A stretch of 64,000 bases of DNA from an uncultured Clostridia bacterium (GCA_944368155.1 CALVWW010000005.1:1-64000), one strand, 5' to 3'. Positions 34,003-42,931 are shown, numbered from the stretch's first letter. Notes: generated from the letters alone by a model not told the origin. Translations and numbers: made by a program.

Positions 34003-34491
34003 TCACTCCTTTATGTATTTATCGAGCACAGCCTTTACCTCTTTTTCGGTAAGCCTGCCATACACCTCGTCGTCGACAATCATGACGGGCGCAAGTCCGC
34101 ACGCGCCGACGCAGCGGCAGCTGTCTAAAGAAAACTTCCTGTCGGGCGTGAGCTCGCCGCAGCTTATTCTTAGCTCCTTTTCGACGGCGTCGAGAACCTT
34201 ATCGGCGCCCTTAACGTAGCACGCTGTGCCAAGGCATACGCTTATGCGGTGTTTGCCCTTGGGCTTCAATGAAAACTGCGAATAGAAGGTCGCCACGCCG
34301 TACACTTCGGCGAGCGGAATATCCAGCTCGTCGGCAATCATCGTCTGAACCTCTGCGGGCAGGTAGCCGTAAATCTGGTTCGCCTTGTGCATTATGGGCA
34401 TAAGGCAACCTTTTTCGCCCTTTTCTTCGGCGATAAATTCTTTCAGCTGTCTTTCCTGCTCTTCGGTTCCCTCAAAAGTGAACTGTGCCAT
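34003..34491 (-). CDS. hydC: NuoE-like [2Fe-2S] hydrogenase subunit (HydC/HndA)
   Basis: The small 162-residue thioredoxin-fold subunit of the HydABC complex. The [2Fe-2S] ligands are in CLGTACYVKG and, some 40 residues on, in DSCRCVGACGLAPV. The helical N-terminus and GVATFYSQFSLKPKGKH are typical of NuoE. It is the first gene of the operon, with AGGAG before the ATG and a good promoter at 34564-34592. Confidence 0.95.
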   Translation of the reverse strand: MAQFTFEGTEEQERQLKEFIAEEKGEKGCLMPIMHKANQIYGYLPAEVQTMIADELDIPLAEVYGVATFYSQFSLKPKGKHRISVCLGTACYVKGADKVLDAVEKELRISCGELTPDRKFSLDSCRCVGACGLAPVMIVDDEVYGRLTEKEVKAVLDKYIKE

Positions 34492-34563
34492 ATAATACTC
34501 CTGATTAATTTACGTTTAGCTCGCGCGCGGCACGCGCGCATTTCGATAAAAAAATACTTTTAT

Positions 34564-34592
34564 ATTATATCATTTATTTTTATAATTTACAA
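34564..34592 (-). promoter_or_regulatory. SigA-type promoter of hydCBA
   Basis: Minus strand TTGTAA (34592-34587), 17-base spacer, TATAAT (34569-34564); a leader of about 65 bases precedes hydC. Confidence 0.78.
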
Positions 34593-34634
34593 ACAATATA
34601 CCGCCTTTAAATTGTTAAAGTTGCACAAAATATG

Positions 34635-34666
34635 TGCGGCGGCGCAAGTAAATTGCGCCGCCGCTT
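34635..34666 (-). terminator. Terminator after the ABC exporter operon
   Basis: GCGGCGGCGCAA-TTTAC-TTGCGCCGCCGC read on the minus strand, followed by a T-containing stretch; it lies about 40 bp after the last ABC gene. Confidence 0.65.
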
Positions 34667-34706
34667 ACAACTGCTGTAAATTATGCCGGATTTTGCCATT
34701 GATTTT

Positions 34707-36503
34707 CTATTCTGCCGTATCGAACTGCGAATAGTAAAGTCGGGAATAATAACCGTTTTTTGCCATAAGCTCGTCGTGCGTACCCTGCTCCACTACGTCG
34801 CCGTGGTCCATCACGATTATCGTCTTTGCGTGTTTTATAGTGGAAAGTCTGTGAGCTATCACAAAGCACGTTCTGCCGCGCATCAGCTCCTCCATTGCCT
34901 GCTGTATGTACTGTTCCGTGCGCGTATCGACGTTGGAAGTCGCCTCGTCCAGAATGAGCATGGGCGAAGAGAGCAACATTGCACGCGCAATGGTCAGAAG
35001 CTGTTTCTGCCCCTTTGAAATATTAACGGCGTTATCGGTGAGCACGGTATCGTACCCTTCGGGTAGTTTTGTTATGAAGGAATGAATTTTGGCCGCACGG
35101 CACACCCGCTCAACGTCCTCGCGCGAAACGTTTTCGCTGCCGTAGGCTACGTTTTCGTAGATAGTGCCAGAAAACAGCCACGTATCCTGCAGCACCATGG
35201 TGAACGAGCGGCGGAGCGACGCGCGCGTTACCTTGGTTATATCCCTGCCGTCAATCTTTATCGTGCCGGAATCGGCGTCGTAAAAACGCATCAGAAGATT
35301 GATTATCGTCGTCTTGCCCGCGCCTGTGTGGCCGACTATCGCCACCACGTCCCCCTTTTCCGCTTTGAGAGAAAAATCTTTGATTACCACTTTATCGGGA
35401 GTGTAGCCGAAACGAAGGTGCTCAATCTCAACATTGCCCTCAACGTCCTTCAGTTCCTCGGCGCCGTCCGCGTCGGGCGGTTCGGGCTGCTCCTCAAGCA
35501 CGCGGAACGCGCGCTCGGCCGCTGCGAGAGCGGACTGAAATTCGCTTAAAACATTGGCAATTTCGTTTATCGGGCCTGAGAACTTGCGTGAATAGAGCAC
35601 AAAGGAAGCAATTTTGCCGACAGTGGGAATTACGCCCGTCATATACATTATCGCACCGAAAACGCTGATGAGCGCAAGCGAGAGGTTGTTCATGAAGTTG
35701 ACGGCGGGACCGGAAATTGTGCCGTAGCTCTCTGCAACGGTATAGGCCTCTATCGCGTCCTTATTTTTATCCTCAAAGCGCGAAATGACCGACTCTTCGC
35801 AATTATACGCTTTCGTGGTCTTCTGCCCCGTTATTATCTCCTCGATGAAGCCGTTGAGTTCGCCGAGTTTTCTCGACCTCTTTCTGAACAGCGGCTGTAC
35901 TTTTTTTGTCAGCCACCATGTAAACAGCGCGGAGAGCGGAATGGTGACCGCGAAAACGGCGACGAGCACGGGCGCGGTGACGAGCATCATCACGAGCGAA
36001 CCGACTATCGTAACCGCGCTGGTGAGCACCATCATAACGTCGTTGGCGAGCGATTCGCCGAGGGTGTCCAAATCGTATGAAAGAACGGAGATGATGTCGC
36101 CCGCCTGGCGCGTATCGAAGTAAGATACCGGCAGCGACATGAGCCGTGAAAAAATATCGGCGCGTATGCGCTTAACTACACAGCGCGAAAGGTATGAAAG
36201 ACCTATGGACGAGAGGTATGTGAGCACGCCCGAGGCTATGTACACCGCTACGAGCACGGCGGCATACATCCATATAGCGCCGAAATCGGTCGAGCCGTCG
36301 AGCTTTATTTCGTCGATTGCCATGCCGCACAGCTGCGGCCCGAGAAGAGAGAGCGCCGTGCCGGCAAGCGAGGCAAAAAAGATGAGCGCAAACAGCGCGG
36401 CGTACGGCCGCAAATATCTGCCGAGGTTGGCTGCTATATACCTTAAATTGACTTTGCGTCGCTCGAATGAGCGCGTATCCCTTACATTGCCTTCGCGTCT
36501 CAT
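34707..36503 (-). CDS. ABC exporter half-transporter with the intact ATPase site residues
   Basis: A membrane domain of six helices plus a nucleotide-binding domain, 598 residues. Walker A is GHTGAGKTT and Walker B MLILDEATSNVD with the catalytic Glu. The signature is ISKGQKQLL, which differs from LSGGQ. It overlaps the partner gene by 4 bp. The pair forms a heterodimeric exporter of the TM287/288-BmrCD type. The charged N-terminus (RRKVNLRYIAANLGRYLRPY) is cytoplasmic. The substrate is unknown; the MarR regulator suggests drugs or toxic compounds. Confidence 0.92.
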   Translation of the reverse strand: MRREGNVRDTRSFERRKVNLRYIAANLGRYLRPYAALFALIFFASLAGTALSLLGPQLCGMAIDEIKLDGSTDFGAIWMYAAVLVAVYIASGVLTYLSSIGLSYLSRCVVKRIRADIFSRLMSLPVSYFDTRQAGDIISVLSYDLDTLGESLANDVMMVLTSAVTIVGSLVMMLVTAPVLVAVFAVTIPLSALFTWWLTKKVQPLFRKRSRKLGELNGFIEEIITGQKTTKAYNCEESVISRFEDKNKDAIEAYTVAESYGTISGPAVNFMNNLSLALISVFGAIMYMTGVIPTVGKIASFVLYSRKFSGPINEIANVLSEFQSALAAAERAFRVLEEQPEPPDADGAEELKDVEGNVEIEHLRFGYTPDKVVIKDFSLKAEKGDVVAIVGHTGAGKTTIINLLMRFYDADSGTIKIDGRDITKVTRASLRRSFTMVLQDTWLFSGTIYENVAYGSENVSREDVERVCRAAKIHSFITKLPEGYDTVLTDNAVNISKGQKQLLTIARAMLLSSPMLILDEATSNVDTRTEQYIQQAMEELMRGRTCFVIAHRLSTIKHAKTIIVMDHGDVVEQGTHDELMAKNGYYSRLYYSQFDTAE

Positions 36504-38197
36504 ACCGCCACCCCCATCTGCGTGCGCGCTATGGCGCGGTATTCTTCACAGCTTTCAAGCAGCTCCTCATGCGTGCCCATACCAGACACCCTTCCGTCGT
36601 CGAGCACTATGATAAGGTCGCAGTTTTTAACCGAACTGACGCGCTGTGCCACAATTACCTTTGTTGCCGAGGAATAATCGCGCGCAAGCGCCCGCCTGAG
36701 GGATGAATCGGTTGCGTAGTCGAGCGCCGAAGAACTGTCGTCAAGCACGATATATTCCGGGTCGCCGGCGAGGGCTCGAGCAATAAGCAGGCGCTGTTTC
36801 TGTCCGCCCGAAAGGTTACCGGCCTTCTGCGCGAGGTCGTAATCGAGTCCGCCCTTCAGTCCGTCGATAAATTCCTTTGCCTGCGCGCACTCCACGGCGC
36901 GCTCAATCCGGCTTTCGGAAAGATTTCTGCCGTAATCGATGTTTTCGCGGACGGAGGCCGCCATAAGAAAGTCGTTCTGAAACACGACGCCGAACTTTTT
37001 GCGCAGTTCAGCCGGGGGCAGAGAGCGCACGTCTTTGCCCCCTACATACACGGCGCCGCCGTCCGCGTCGTAGAAGCGCATTAAAAGATTGATTATCGTC
37101 GACTTGCCGCAACCCGTCGCACCGATTATTCCGAGCGACTGCCCGCTCTTTAAGGCAAAAGAGATATCGTACAGATTATCCTCTTTGCCGTTATAAGAAA
37201 AGCTTACGTTTTTGAATTGCAGGGCGTAATCTGCGTCGCCGTCCGGCCGCTCTTCAATCTCCTCCCTTTCATCAAGGGAAAGCACGCGCTCGATTCTCTC
37301 CGACGAGGCCGCACCGCGCGAGATTATTACGAATATCTTGGATATGCCGAGCATGGCGTTTAAAACAATGGTAAAGTAAGTCAAAAAACCCGTGATATCG
37401 CCGGGTTCGCTTGAGAGAAATGCGCCCGCAACTATTACGCCCACAAGCCCGAGATTTAAGATGAGCGAAGTGAGCGGATTTGTGAGCGACATTATACGCT
37501 GGGCCTTGAATTCGGTAGAGGCGAGGTCGTTCGCGACAGATTCAAATTTTTTATCCTCATACTCTGTTTTGGAGAGCGCCTTTATCACCCTTATGCCCGT
37601 AATATCTTCCTGCACGGAGCGCACCATGTTGTCGCCCCGCCGCTGCACGGCGATGTACATGGGCACGCTCTTCCGGGTGATAAAAAAGAGGGGAACCGCC
37701 ACTACCGGCACTACGGCAAGCAGGACGAGAGCCAGCTGAACGTTTAAAAGAAAGCAGAACACCAGCCCGCCGAGAAGAAGTATGGGCGCGCGCACACCCA
37801 TGCGCATGGTGCGCGCTACCATCTGATTTACATAATATGTATCCGAAGTGAGCCTTGATATGAGCGAGGGCACCGTCACTTCGTCGACCTGTCTGCACTT
37901 TAAGTAACTCGTCTTTTTGAACAGGTCGTAGCGGATGTCGTGCGTCATGGCACCCGCTACCTTTGCGGAAAGTCTGTTGGCCCATATGTTTCCGCCGAGC
38001 GCAACGAGCGCAAAAAGAAGCATGACCCCGCCCATTATATATATTCTGCCCCAATCTTTCAGAGGAGTGAGGTCGTCAATTATGTATGAAAGTATATACG
38101 GCAGCACAAGTTCTGCGGCGCTGCCGACTGTTTTTGTCGTAAGGGCGAGAGCAAGTCCGCCCGAATACGGCTTTATGTATGAAAGAGTCTTTTTCAT
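36500..38197 (-). CDS. ABC exporter half-transporter with a degenerate ATPase site
   Basis: The partner subunit, 565 residues, six predicted helices then the ATPase domain. Walker A is GATGCGKST and the signature is LSGGQKQRL. Walker B is YIVLDDSSSALD, with Asp where the catalytic Glu should be. That change is the mark of the degenerate site in heterodimeric ABC exporters. It lies 12 bp after the MarR gene and overlaps the next ABC gene, so the three form one operon. Confidence 0.92.
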   Translation of the reverse strand: MKKTLSYIKPYSGGLALALTTKTVGSAAELVLPYILSYIIDDLTPLKDWGRIYIMGGVMLLFALVALGGNIWANRLSAKVAGAMTHDIRYDLFKKTSYLKCRQVDEVTVPSLISRLTSDTYYVNQMVARTMRMGVRAPILLLGGLVFCFLLNVQLALVLLAVVPVVAVPLFFITRKSVPMYIAVQRRGDNMVRSVQEDITGIRVIKALSKTEYEDKKFESVANDLASTEFKAQRIMSLTNPLTSLILNLGLVGVIVAGAFLSSEPGDITGFLTYFTIVLNAMLGISKIFVIISRGAASSERIERVLSLDEREEIEERPDGDADYALQFKNVSFSYNGKEDNLYDISFALKSGQSLGIIGATGCGKSTIINLLMRFYDADGGAVYVGGKDVRSLPPAELRKKFGVVFQNDFLMAASVRENIDYGRNLSESRIERAVECAQAKEFIDGLKGGLDYDLAQKAGNLSGGQKQRLLIARALAGDPEYIVLDDSSSALDYATDSSLRRALARDYSSATKVIVAQRVSSVKNCDLIIVLDDGRVSGMGTHEELLESCEEYRAIARTQMGVAV

Positions 38198-38209
38198 ACC
38201 CGCGGCACC

Positions 38210-38641
38210 TCAGTCCTGCCCCGCCATAAAGCGGCCGGCGTTTTCAACCATCTTTTCGCTGAGGCGCTGCAGCTCGGCTTTCTCCTCCTCGGTAAACCCC
38301 TCTGTGACCAGCGTGCGCCACTCGGCAAGTACCTCTCTTACACGGGGAAGGATATCCATAAGCTTTTGCGTGGGATATAAAAGGACGGCGCGCCTGTCCT
38401 TATCGTTTTCAACCTTTTTCACAAACCCTTTTTGCTCGAGATTGCTTATCTGCCGCGCTACATTGCTCTTGTTAACAAACAGACTGCGCGAAATATCTTC
38501 CTGCGAAACGCCCGGGGTGTTTGCTATCATGAGTACGTATTTAGACTGGCACCCGCGTATTCCGCAGTCTTTAAGCTTCTCCTCCCTGAATACCTCTGCG
38601 CTGCGCGAAACAAGATTTATATTTTTCATGAACTTTGCCAT
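38210..38641 (-). CDS. MarR-family transcriptional regulator
   Basis: A 143-residue winged-helix regulator. The DNA-reading part is GVSQEDISRSLFVNKSNVARQISNLEQKGFVKKVENDKDRRAVLLYPTQK, with the DRR wing typical of MarR. I start at MAKFMKNINLV, which has GGAGGAGGGAG upstream; the open frame extends much further only by chance. It is the first gene of the exporter operon and probably represses it by binding the palindromes at 38665-38713. Confidence 0.9.
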   Translation of the reverse strand: MAKFMKNINLVSRSAEVFREEKLKDCGIRGCQSKYVLMIANTPGVSQEDISRSLFVNKSNVARQISNLEQKGFVKKVENDKDRRAVLLYPTQKLMDILPRVREVLAEWRTLVTEGFTEEEKAELQRLSEKMVENAGRFMAGQD

Positions 38642-38664
38642 ATTTCTCCCTCCTCCTGCGCATG

Positions 38665-38748
38665 TTACTTGTTTAAGTAAATTAGTTGCCGCCGCAACAG
38701 TTGCGCACGCAACAAATATAGTATAATACAATATATGCAGTTTGTCAA
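38665..38748 (-). promoter_or_regulatory. Promoter and palindromic operators of the marR-ABC operon
   Basis: Minus-strand TTGACA (38748-38743), 17-base spacer, TATACT (38725-38720). Between the start point and marR lie three palindromes: GTTGCG-CA-CGCAAC (38700-38713), GTTGC-CGCC-GCAAC (38685-38698) and TTACTT-GTTT-AAGTAA (38665-38680). The last resembles a MarR operator. Which one is bound is not known. Confidence 0.78.
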
Positions 38749-38876
38749 CAACAGGCCGCCAAAGGGCGGGACGAAAAACAAGGCAAAGCGCGAAAAACAG
38801 ATGCGCAGAGCCGCAAACTGCGGCTCTGCGCATAATATTTCAAGTGAATTTTTACGCATATGCGGATTAACACAGT

Positions 38877-39983
38877 TCAACCGGGCAGACGGACAACAAA
38901 AGTTGAACCGACGTTTTCCCTGCTCTCGACAAAGACATCCCCGCCCGAGAGCGTTACAATGCGCTTGACAATGGCAAGCCCCAGCCCGTTGCCGCGCGTG
39001 GAATGAGACGAGTCGCCCTGATAATACTTTTCGAAAACATGAGAGGCGACCTCTTTGCTCATGCCGATGCCCGTATCGGCAACTCGCACTTCGAAAAAGC
39101 CGTCGAACCGTGCAAAGGTAAGATTTATTTCGCCGCCCTTGGGCGTAAATTTTATGGCGTTTGACAGAAGGTTGAGCCACACCTGCTGCATAAGGGAAGA
39201 GTTTCCCTCGAACGTTATTGCCGGCAGCTCAGCCGATATAGACAGGTTTTTTGCCGACCAGTCGCGCTCTAAAAGTATGACGCATTCCTTTATCTGCAAA
39301 TCGAGGCGGTACGGTTTTACCTCGCCGACAAACTGCTGGTTTTCCAGCCTGTTCAGCATCAGGGTCCGCTCGGAAAGATGTGAAAGACGGGATGATTCGT
39401 CGGCAATTATCTTTAAATACTGCCTCTGCTCCTCCTCTGTAAGCCCGCCCTCCAAAAGCAGGTTTGCAAAGCCGTTAATGGAGGCTATCGGTGTTTTGAA
39501 CTCATGTGAAAAGTCGTGGATAAACTCGTCCTTTAAAGTCTGGATACTCTTTAATTCCTTGCTCATCTTATTGAAGTTCTCAAACAGAGATTTAAACTGC
39601 CCCTTCTGCGGCACATCGAGCTGGTATCCGAATTCGCCGTGCGAAAGCCTTTCGAATGCGTCGGCAAACTTGTTTGCAAGTTTATTGTTTTCGTTATTTA
39701 TCCATATGATTATGCCTGTAAGCGCAATTGCTATCACGGGCATTACCGCTATGGGCACGACAAACGACCCCACGCTCTGCGAATCCCAGAAAAAGAAATT
39801 TATTATTGCGAGCGTAGTTTCCGAAACCATGACGAGCGCGATAAAGACGAGAAGAAACATGAGCAAAAAATGCCCCGTTTTGCGCTTTTTACGCGGACTG
39901 AGCGGCCTCAGGGCTGGCGTAACTGTTTTTTCCTTCTCCTGCCCGCCTGTAAAAATGCCCTTTATATTGCTCCAAAGGCTCAT
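38877..39983 (-). CDS. Sensor histidine kinase
   Basis: A 368-residue membrane kinase. Two transmembrane helices (about 38-64 and 72-95) leave only a tiny loop outside, so it probably senses the membrane or a partner. A HAMP linker follows (about 95-148), then the H-box FIHDFSHEFKTPIASING with His160, and the ATPase domain with NAIKFTPKGG (N box), DTGIGM and GNGLGLAIVKRI. It overlaps the response-regulator gene by 4 bp. Membrane-stress sensors (BceS/LiaS-like intramembrane type) have a comparable layout. Confidence 0.92.
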   Translation of the reverse strand: MSLWSNIKGIFTGGQEKEKTVTPALRPLSPRKKRKTGHFLLMFLLVFIALVMVSETTLAIINFFFWDSQSVGSFVVPIAVMPVIAIALTGIIIWINNENNKLANKFADAFERLSHGEFGYQLDVPQKGQFKSLFENFNKMSKELKSIQTLKDEFIHDFSHEFKTPIASINGFANLLLEGGLTEEEQRQYLKIIADESSRLSHLSERTLMLNRLENQQFVGEVKPYRLDLQIKECVILLERDWSAKNLSISAELPAITFEGNSSLMQQVWLNLLSNAIKFTPKGGEINLTFARFDGFFEVRVADTGIGMSKEVASHVFEKYYQGDSSHSTRGNGLGLAIVKRIVTLSGGDVFVESRENVGSTFVVRLPG

Positions 39984-40651
39984 TTTTTTATCACCGCCTT
40001 ATATCCTATGCCGCGCATGGTGACTATTTCGAATTCGGGGTAATTTTCGAATTTATTGCGAAGACGGTTTATGTGCGTGCGCACGGTGTTTTCGTCGCTC
40101 TCTGAAGAATAACCCCAAACAGTATCTAAAATGTTTTCCTTGGTGAGTATTTTGTTGGGATAAGACAAGAGCAGGAACAACAGCTGGAATTCTTTTAAAG
40201 GAAGTTCTGTTACCTCTTCGCCGCGCGTGACGGAATAGGTCTCCCTGTCCACCACAACGTCGCCTATGGTTATTTTGCCTTCGTTGGCGATTTTACTGCG
40301 CCGAAGGAGCGCGTCTATGCGCCATGTGAGCTCTTCGAAGTTTATGGGCTTTGTCATGTAGTCGTCCGTGCCGACCGAAAAGCCGCGGCACTTGTCAGAC
40401 ATGCCGTCCTTTGCCGTGAGCATGATTACAGGCACGGTCTCCCCCCTGCCCCGCAAAATCTCAACCAGAGTGTAGCCGTCGATTGAAGGCATCATTATAT
40501 CTGTTATGATGAGGTTGATATTTCCGCCTTCAAAGACTTCGAGCGCCTCCTTCCCGTCCTTTGCGAGCACAACATTGTATTTGCTCTTCAAGCGCGCGTT
40601 TAAAAGGATACGCATGTTTTCATCGTCTTCAACTACGAGTATGTTTGCCAT
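39980..40651 (-). CDS. Response regulator, OmpR/PhoB family
   Basis: A 223-residue two-domain regulator. The receiver has the acidic pair VEDDE, phosphoacceptor Asp51 in LIITDIMMPSIDG, Thr/Ser in MLTAKDG and Lys in TKPINFEEL. The winged-helix output domain begins near residue 130 (EGKITIGDVVVDRETY) and contains KILTKENILDTVWGYSSESDENTVRTHINRLRNKFE. CAGGAG precedes the ATG. Its target may be the neighbouring ABC exporter or its own operon. Confidence 0.94.
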   Translation of the reverse strand: MANILVVEDDENMRILLNARLKSKYNVVLAKDGKEALEVFEGGNINLIITDIMMPSIDGYTLVEILRGRGETVPVIMLTAKDGMSDKCRGFSVGTDDYMTKPINFEELTWRIDALLRRSKIANEGKITIGDVVVDRETYSVTRGEEVTELPLKEFQLLFLLLSYPNKILTKENILDTVWGYSSESDENTVRTHINRLRNKFENYPEFEIVTMRGIGYKAVIKK

Positions 40652-40668
40652 TTTATGCTCCTGAATGT

Positions 40669-40710
40669 GTTAAACGCGGAGCGCCGCGCCTGCGGCGCTC
40701 CGCGTTTAAC
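40669..40710. repeat. 19-bp perfect inverted repeat upstream of the response regulator
   Basis: GTTAAACGCGGAGCGCCGC-GCCT-GCGGCGCTCCGCGTTTAAC. It lies just before the ribosome site of the response-regulator gene, so it is either a leader stem of that message or a terminator of an unseen plus-strand RNA. Neither side has a proper T-run. Confidence 0.6.
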
Positions 40711-41020
40711 AATATTGTAGCAAAGAGGCGGATAAATTGCAATATGCGGACCGAAAAAACAGCAAAATATGGAAAAGTTGACATTGAGTTTATGTTGCAG
40801 TTATGAAAGATTTATATTGCATGCATAAAATTAAGGCGTAAAGTAAATAGTGAGAAGGAGCACTCTCTTTACCCGCACGGCACAGCGCGCCCGCAAAAAG
40901 CTATGCCGTGCGTGCAGCTCCGCAAACGGTGCACCGCCCGGCCGTAACATAATATTTACATAATTTTGCAAATATATTAACTATATGCTTACAAAAGACA
41001 AATGTTACGGCGCTATACTA

Positions 41021-41056
41021 AAGCCTGTTCAGGACAGAAGAACCTGAACACGGCTT
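41021..41056 (+). other. 5'-leader stem-loop of the glycosyltransferase gene
   Basis: AAGCC-TGTTCAGG and CCTGAACA-C-GGCTT pair with one bulged C around the loop ACAGAAGAA. It starts two bases after TATACT, so it would form close to the 5' end of the message. Confidence 0.5.
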
Positions 41057-41096
41057 GAAAATTGCCCCGGGAGGGCGCCTTCAAAGGAGAAATTTT

Positions 41097-42272
41097 ATGA
41101 CAATAGCGATAGTTATCGACCTTATCGACTGCCTTACCAACGGTTCGGTTATGACGGCCCGCCGTTTCGCAGACGGATTGCGCGCAAAGGGACACGAGGT
41201 GCGCCTTGTGGCCGTGGGCGCCGACGGCGAAAACGACTGTGCCGTAAAAGAGAGGTACGTGCCGGTGCTTACCGAAGTTTCGGCAAAAAATCAGATAAAA
41301 TTCGGAAAGTTTGAAGAGGAAAAGATACGCAAGGCGTTTGACGGAGCAGACATTGTCCACTTTATTTTCCCCTTCAAACTGGAAAAGAAATGCAAAAAGC
41401 TCGCCGACGAGATGGGCATACCCACCACCGCCGCGTTCCACGTTCAGCCCGAAAACGTTTCATTTAACGCACATCTGGGCTGGTGCAAACCGTTCAACAA
41501 TCTGATTTACGCTTACTTTAAAAACACATTCTACGGGCAGTTTGACAGAATACACTGCCCCACGGCGTTCATCGCGCAGCAGCTTGCCGACCACGGCTAC
41601 AAAGGCGAACTGTATGTTATTTCCAACGGTTACGACCCGGCCTTCGTTCCCCCGGAAAAAAGGGTGAATAACCAAAAGTTTGAGATAGTAATGACGGGCA
41701 GACTTTCCCCCGAAAAGAACCAGCAGGTAATTATACGCGCCATAGCGCAGTCGCGGTATAAGGACAGAATACACCTCACACTGCTCGGCAACGGACCTTT
41801 GAAAGACAAGCTGAGAGAGCTTGCAAAAAAGCTGGACGTAGACGTAAGTTTCGACTTTTTGCCAAAGGAAAAGCTAATAGCCAAACTACAGCGCAGCGAC
41901 CTCTATGTGCACTCCGCGACGGTGGAGATAGAGGCTATTGCCGCAATAGAAGCGATAGCCTGCGGTCTGGTGCCCGTGATTGCAGAGAGCGACCTTTCGG
42001 CAACCAAGCAGTTTGCGCTGGGTGAAAAGTCGCTGTTCAAAGACGGAGACTTTAAGGAGCTGGCGGGAAAGATAGACTATTGGTACGAGCACCCGCAGGA
42101 GAGGGCGAACATGGGCGGAAGGTATGCAACCTTCGCAAAGAAGTTCAGTCTGGAAAATTCTTTATCGCTCGCCGAGCAGATGTTTGCAGACGAGATATGC
42201 GCCCATTCCGCAAAGAAAATCAAGAGAAGCGAAGCGCTTTTGCCCCGCTTTTCACTCTTTTCAAAGTTTTAA
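41097..42272 (+). CDS. Family 4 glycosyltransferase
   Basis: A GT-B-fold retaining glycosyltransferase of 391 residues. The donor-site half has MTGRLSPEKNQQVIIRAIAQ and LLGNGPLKDKL, followed by the E-x7-E-type stretch EIEAIAAIEAIACGLVPVIAESDLSA. It resembles the diacylglycerol glucosyltransferase-like enzymes common in Clostridia, so a glycolipid product is possible but not proven. I start at MTIAIVIDLIDC, with AAAGGAG upstream; the frame is open 14 codons more without support. Confidence 0.88.
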   Translation: MTIAIVIDLIDCLTNGSVMTARRFADGLRAKGHEVRLVAVGADGENDCAVKERYVPVLTEVSAKNQIKFGKFEEEKIRKAFDGADIVHFIFPFKLEKKCKKLADEMGIPTTAAFHVQPENVSFNAHLGWCKPFNNLIYAYFKNTFYGQFDRIHCPTAFIAQQLADHGYKGELYVISNGYDPAFVPPEKRVNNQKFEIVMTGRLSPEKNQQVIIRAIAQSRYKDRIHLTLLGNGPLKDKLRELAKKLDVDVSFDFLPKEKLIAKLQRSDLYVHSATVEIEAIAAIEAIACGLVPVIAESDLSATKQFALGEKSLFKDGDFKELAGKIDYWYEHPQERANMGGRYATFAKKFSLENSLSLAEQMFADEICAHSAKKIKRSEALLPRFSLFSKF

Positions 42273-42308
42273 AACAGCACACACTACACACACATAAACC
42301 TCATAAGA

Positions 42309-42342
42309 GAACGGCGGCGCGCAAATTTTGCGCGCCGCCGTT
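42309..42342. terminator. Bidirectional terminator
   Basis: AACGGCGGCGCGCAAA-TT-TTGCGCGCCGCCGTT: a long stem between the glycosyltransferase gene and the converging Sel1-repeat gene. Confidence 0.8.
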
Positions 42343-42411
42343 CCGCATATGCAGTCTGCCGCAAATAAATTTTACGGCGGAACCATATTTATGTTTTATT
42401 TGCGGCCGTTC

Positions 42412-42786
42412 TCATTTGCGGCACAGCTCATTCAGAACGCGTGCAGAACGTTCGTCGCCCTTGCCCGCCGCCTGCCCGAGCCAGTAAAGGGCCCTCTCCC
42501 TTTCGGCGGGGACGAAAATTCCGTTTGAATAGTAGAGGCCGAGCACCTGCTGCGCCTCGGTATCTCCCGCCGCGGCATATGCCTCTATGCGCGGCAGATA
42601 GCCGTCTATGAGCTGTTTTGCACTCGACTTATCCACGAACATCCCGTTGCCGAAATACATGCACAGAGCAAGTCCGTAGGCGCAGCGTTCGTTGCCGAGT
42701 TCAAGCGCATTGCGGAAGGAAGAGAGGGCGTGCACATAGTCCCCTTGTTCATATAGCCGCATGGCAGTGCTGTAGACTGTAGACAT
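42412..42786 (-). CDS. Sel1/TPR-repeat protein
   Basis: A 124-residue helical-repeat protein. Two to three Sel1-like units are visible, for example RCAYGLALCMYFGNGMFVDKSSAKQLIDGYL and EAQQVLGLYYSNGIFVPAERERALYWLGQAAGKGD. Such proteins hold partners together; the partner here is unknown. There is no signal peptide, so it is cytoplasmic. I start at MSTVYSTAMRLYEQ, with GAGGAGG upstream. Confidence 0.82.
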   Translation of the reverse strand: MSTVYSTAMRLYEQGDYVHALSSFRNALELGNERCAYGLALCMYFGNGMFVDKSSAKQLIDGYLPRIEAYAAAGDTEAQQVLGLYYSNGIFVPAERERALYWLGQAAGKGDERSARVLNELCRK

Positions 42787-42829
42787 AATAACCTCCTCAA
42801 AAGCAAAATACAATTTTCCGCTCTTTTTT

Positions 42830-42859
42830 ATCTTACTATATGCGGAAGCGGACTGTCAA
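42830..42859 (-). promoter_or_regulatory. Promoter of the Sel1-repeat gene
   Basis: Minus strand TTGACA (42859-42854), 18-base spacer, TAAGAT (42835-42830). Confidence 0.7.
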
Positions 42860-42898
42860 CAGCGGCAGACAATTTTTTTAAATAAAGAAAACGAGTTC

Positions 42899-42931
42899 GG
42901 GCGCGCCGCATAAACTTATTGCGGCGCGCCC
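42899..42931. terminator. Terminator after the sucrose-PTS operon
   Basis: GGGCGCGCCGC-ATAAACTTATT-GCGGCGCGCCC: an 11-bp GC stem about 60 bp beyond the ptsI stop. T's follow on the plus side and a looser T-rich stretch on the minus side. Confidence 0.65.

Larger units (their letters stand above)
40652..41096. other. Intergenic region with stem-loops between the response regulator and the glycosyltransferase
   Basis: No gene. Structures seen: the perfect hairpin at 40669-40710; GCACGGCA pairing with TGCCGTGC (about 40879-40913); and the 5'-leader hairpin at 41021-41056. A TATACT at 41014-41019 may be the -10 box of the glycosyltransferase gene, but no good -35 box is at 17 bp. No known riboswitch consensus fits. 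Confidence 0.5.

Noticed and set aside
40652-41096. Known riboswitch (c-di-GMP, fluoride, T-box or preQ1)
   Set aside because: None of the conserved core strings of these classes is present, only simple stems.
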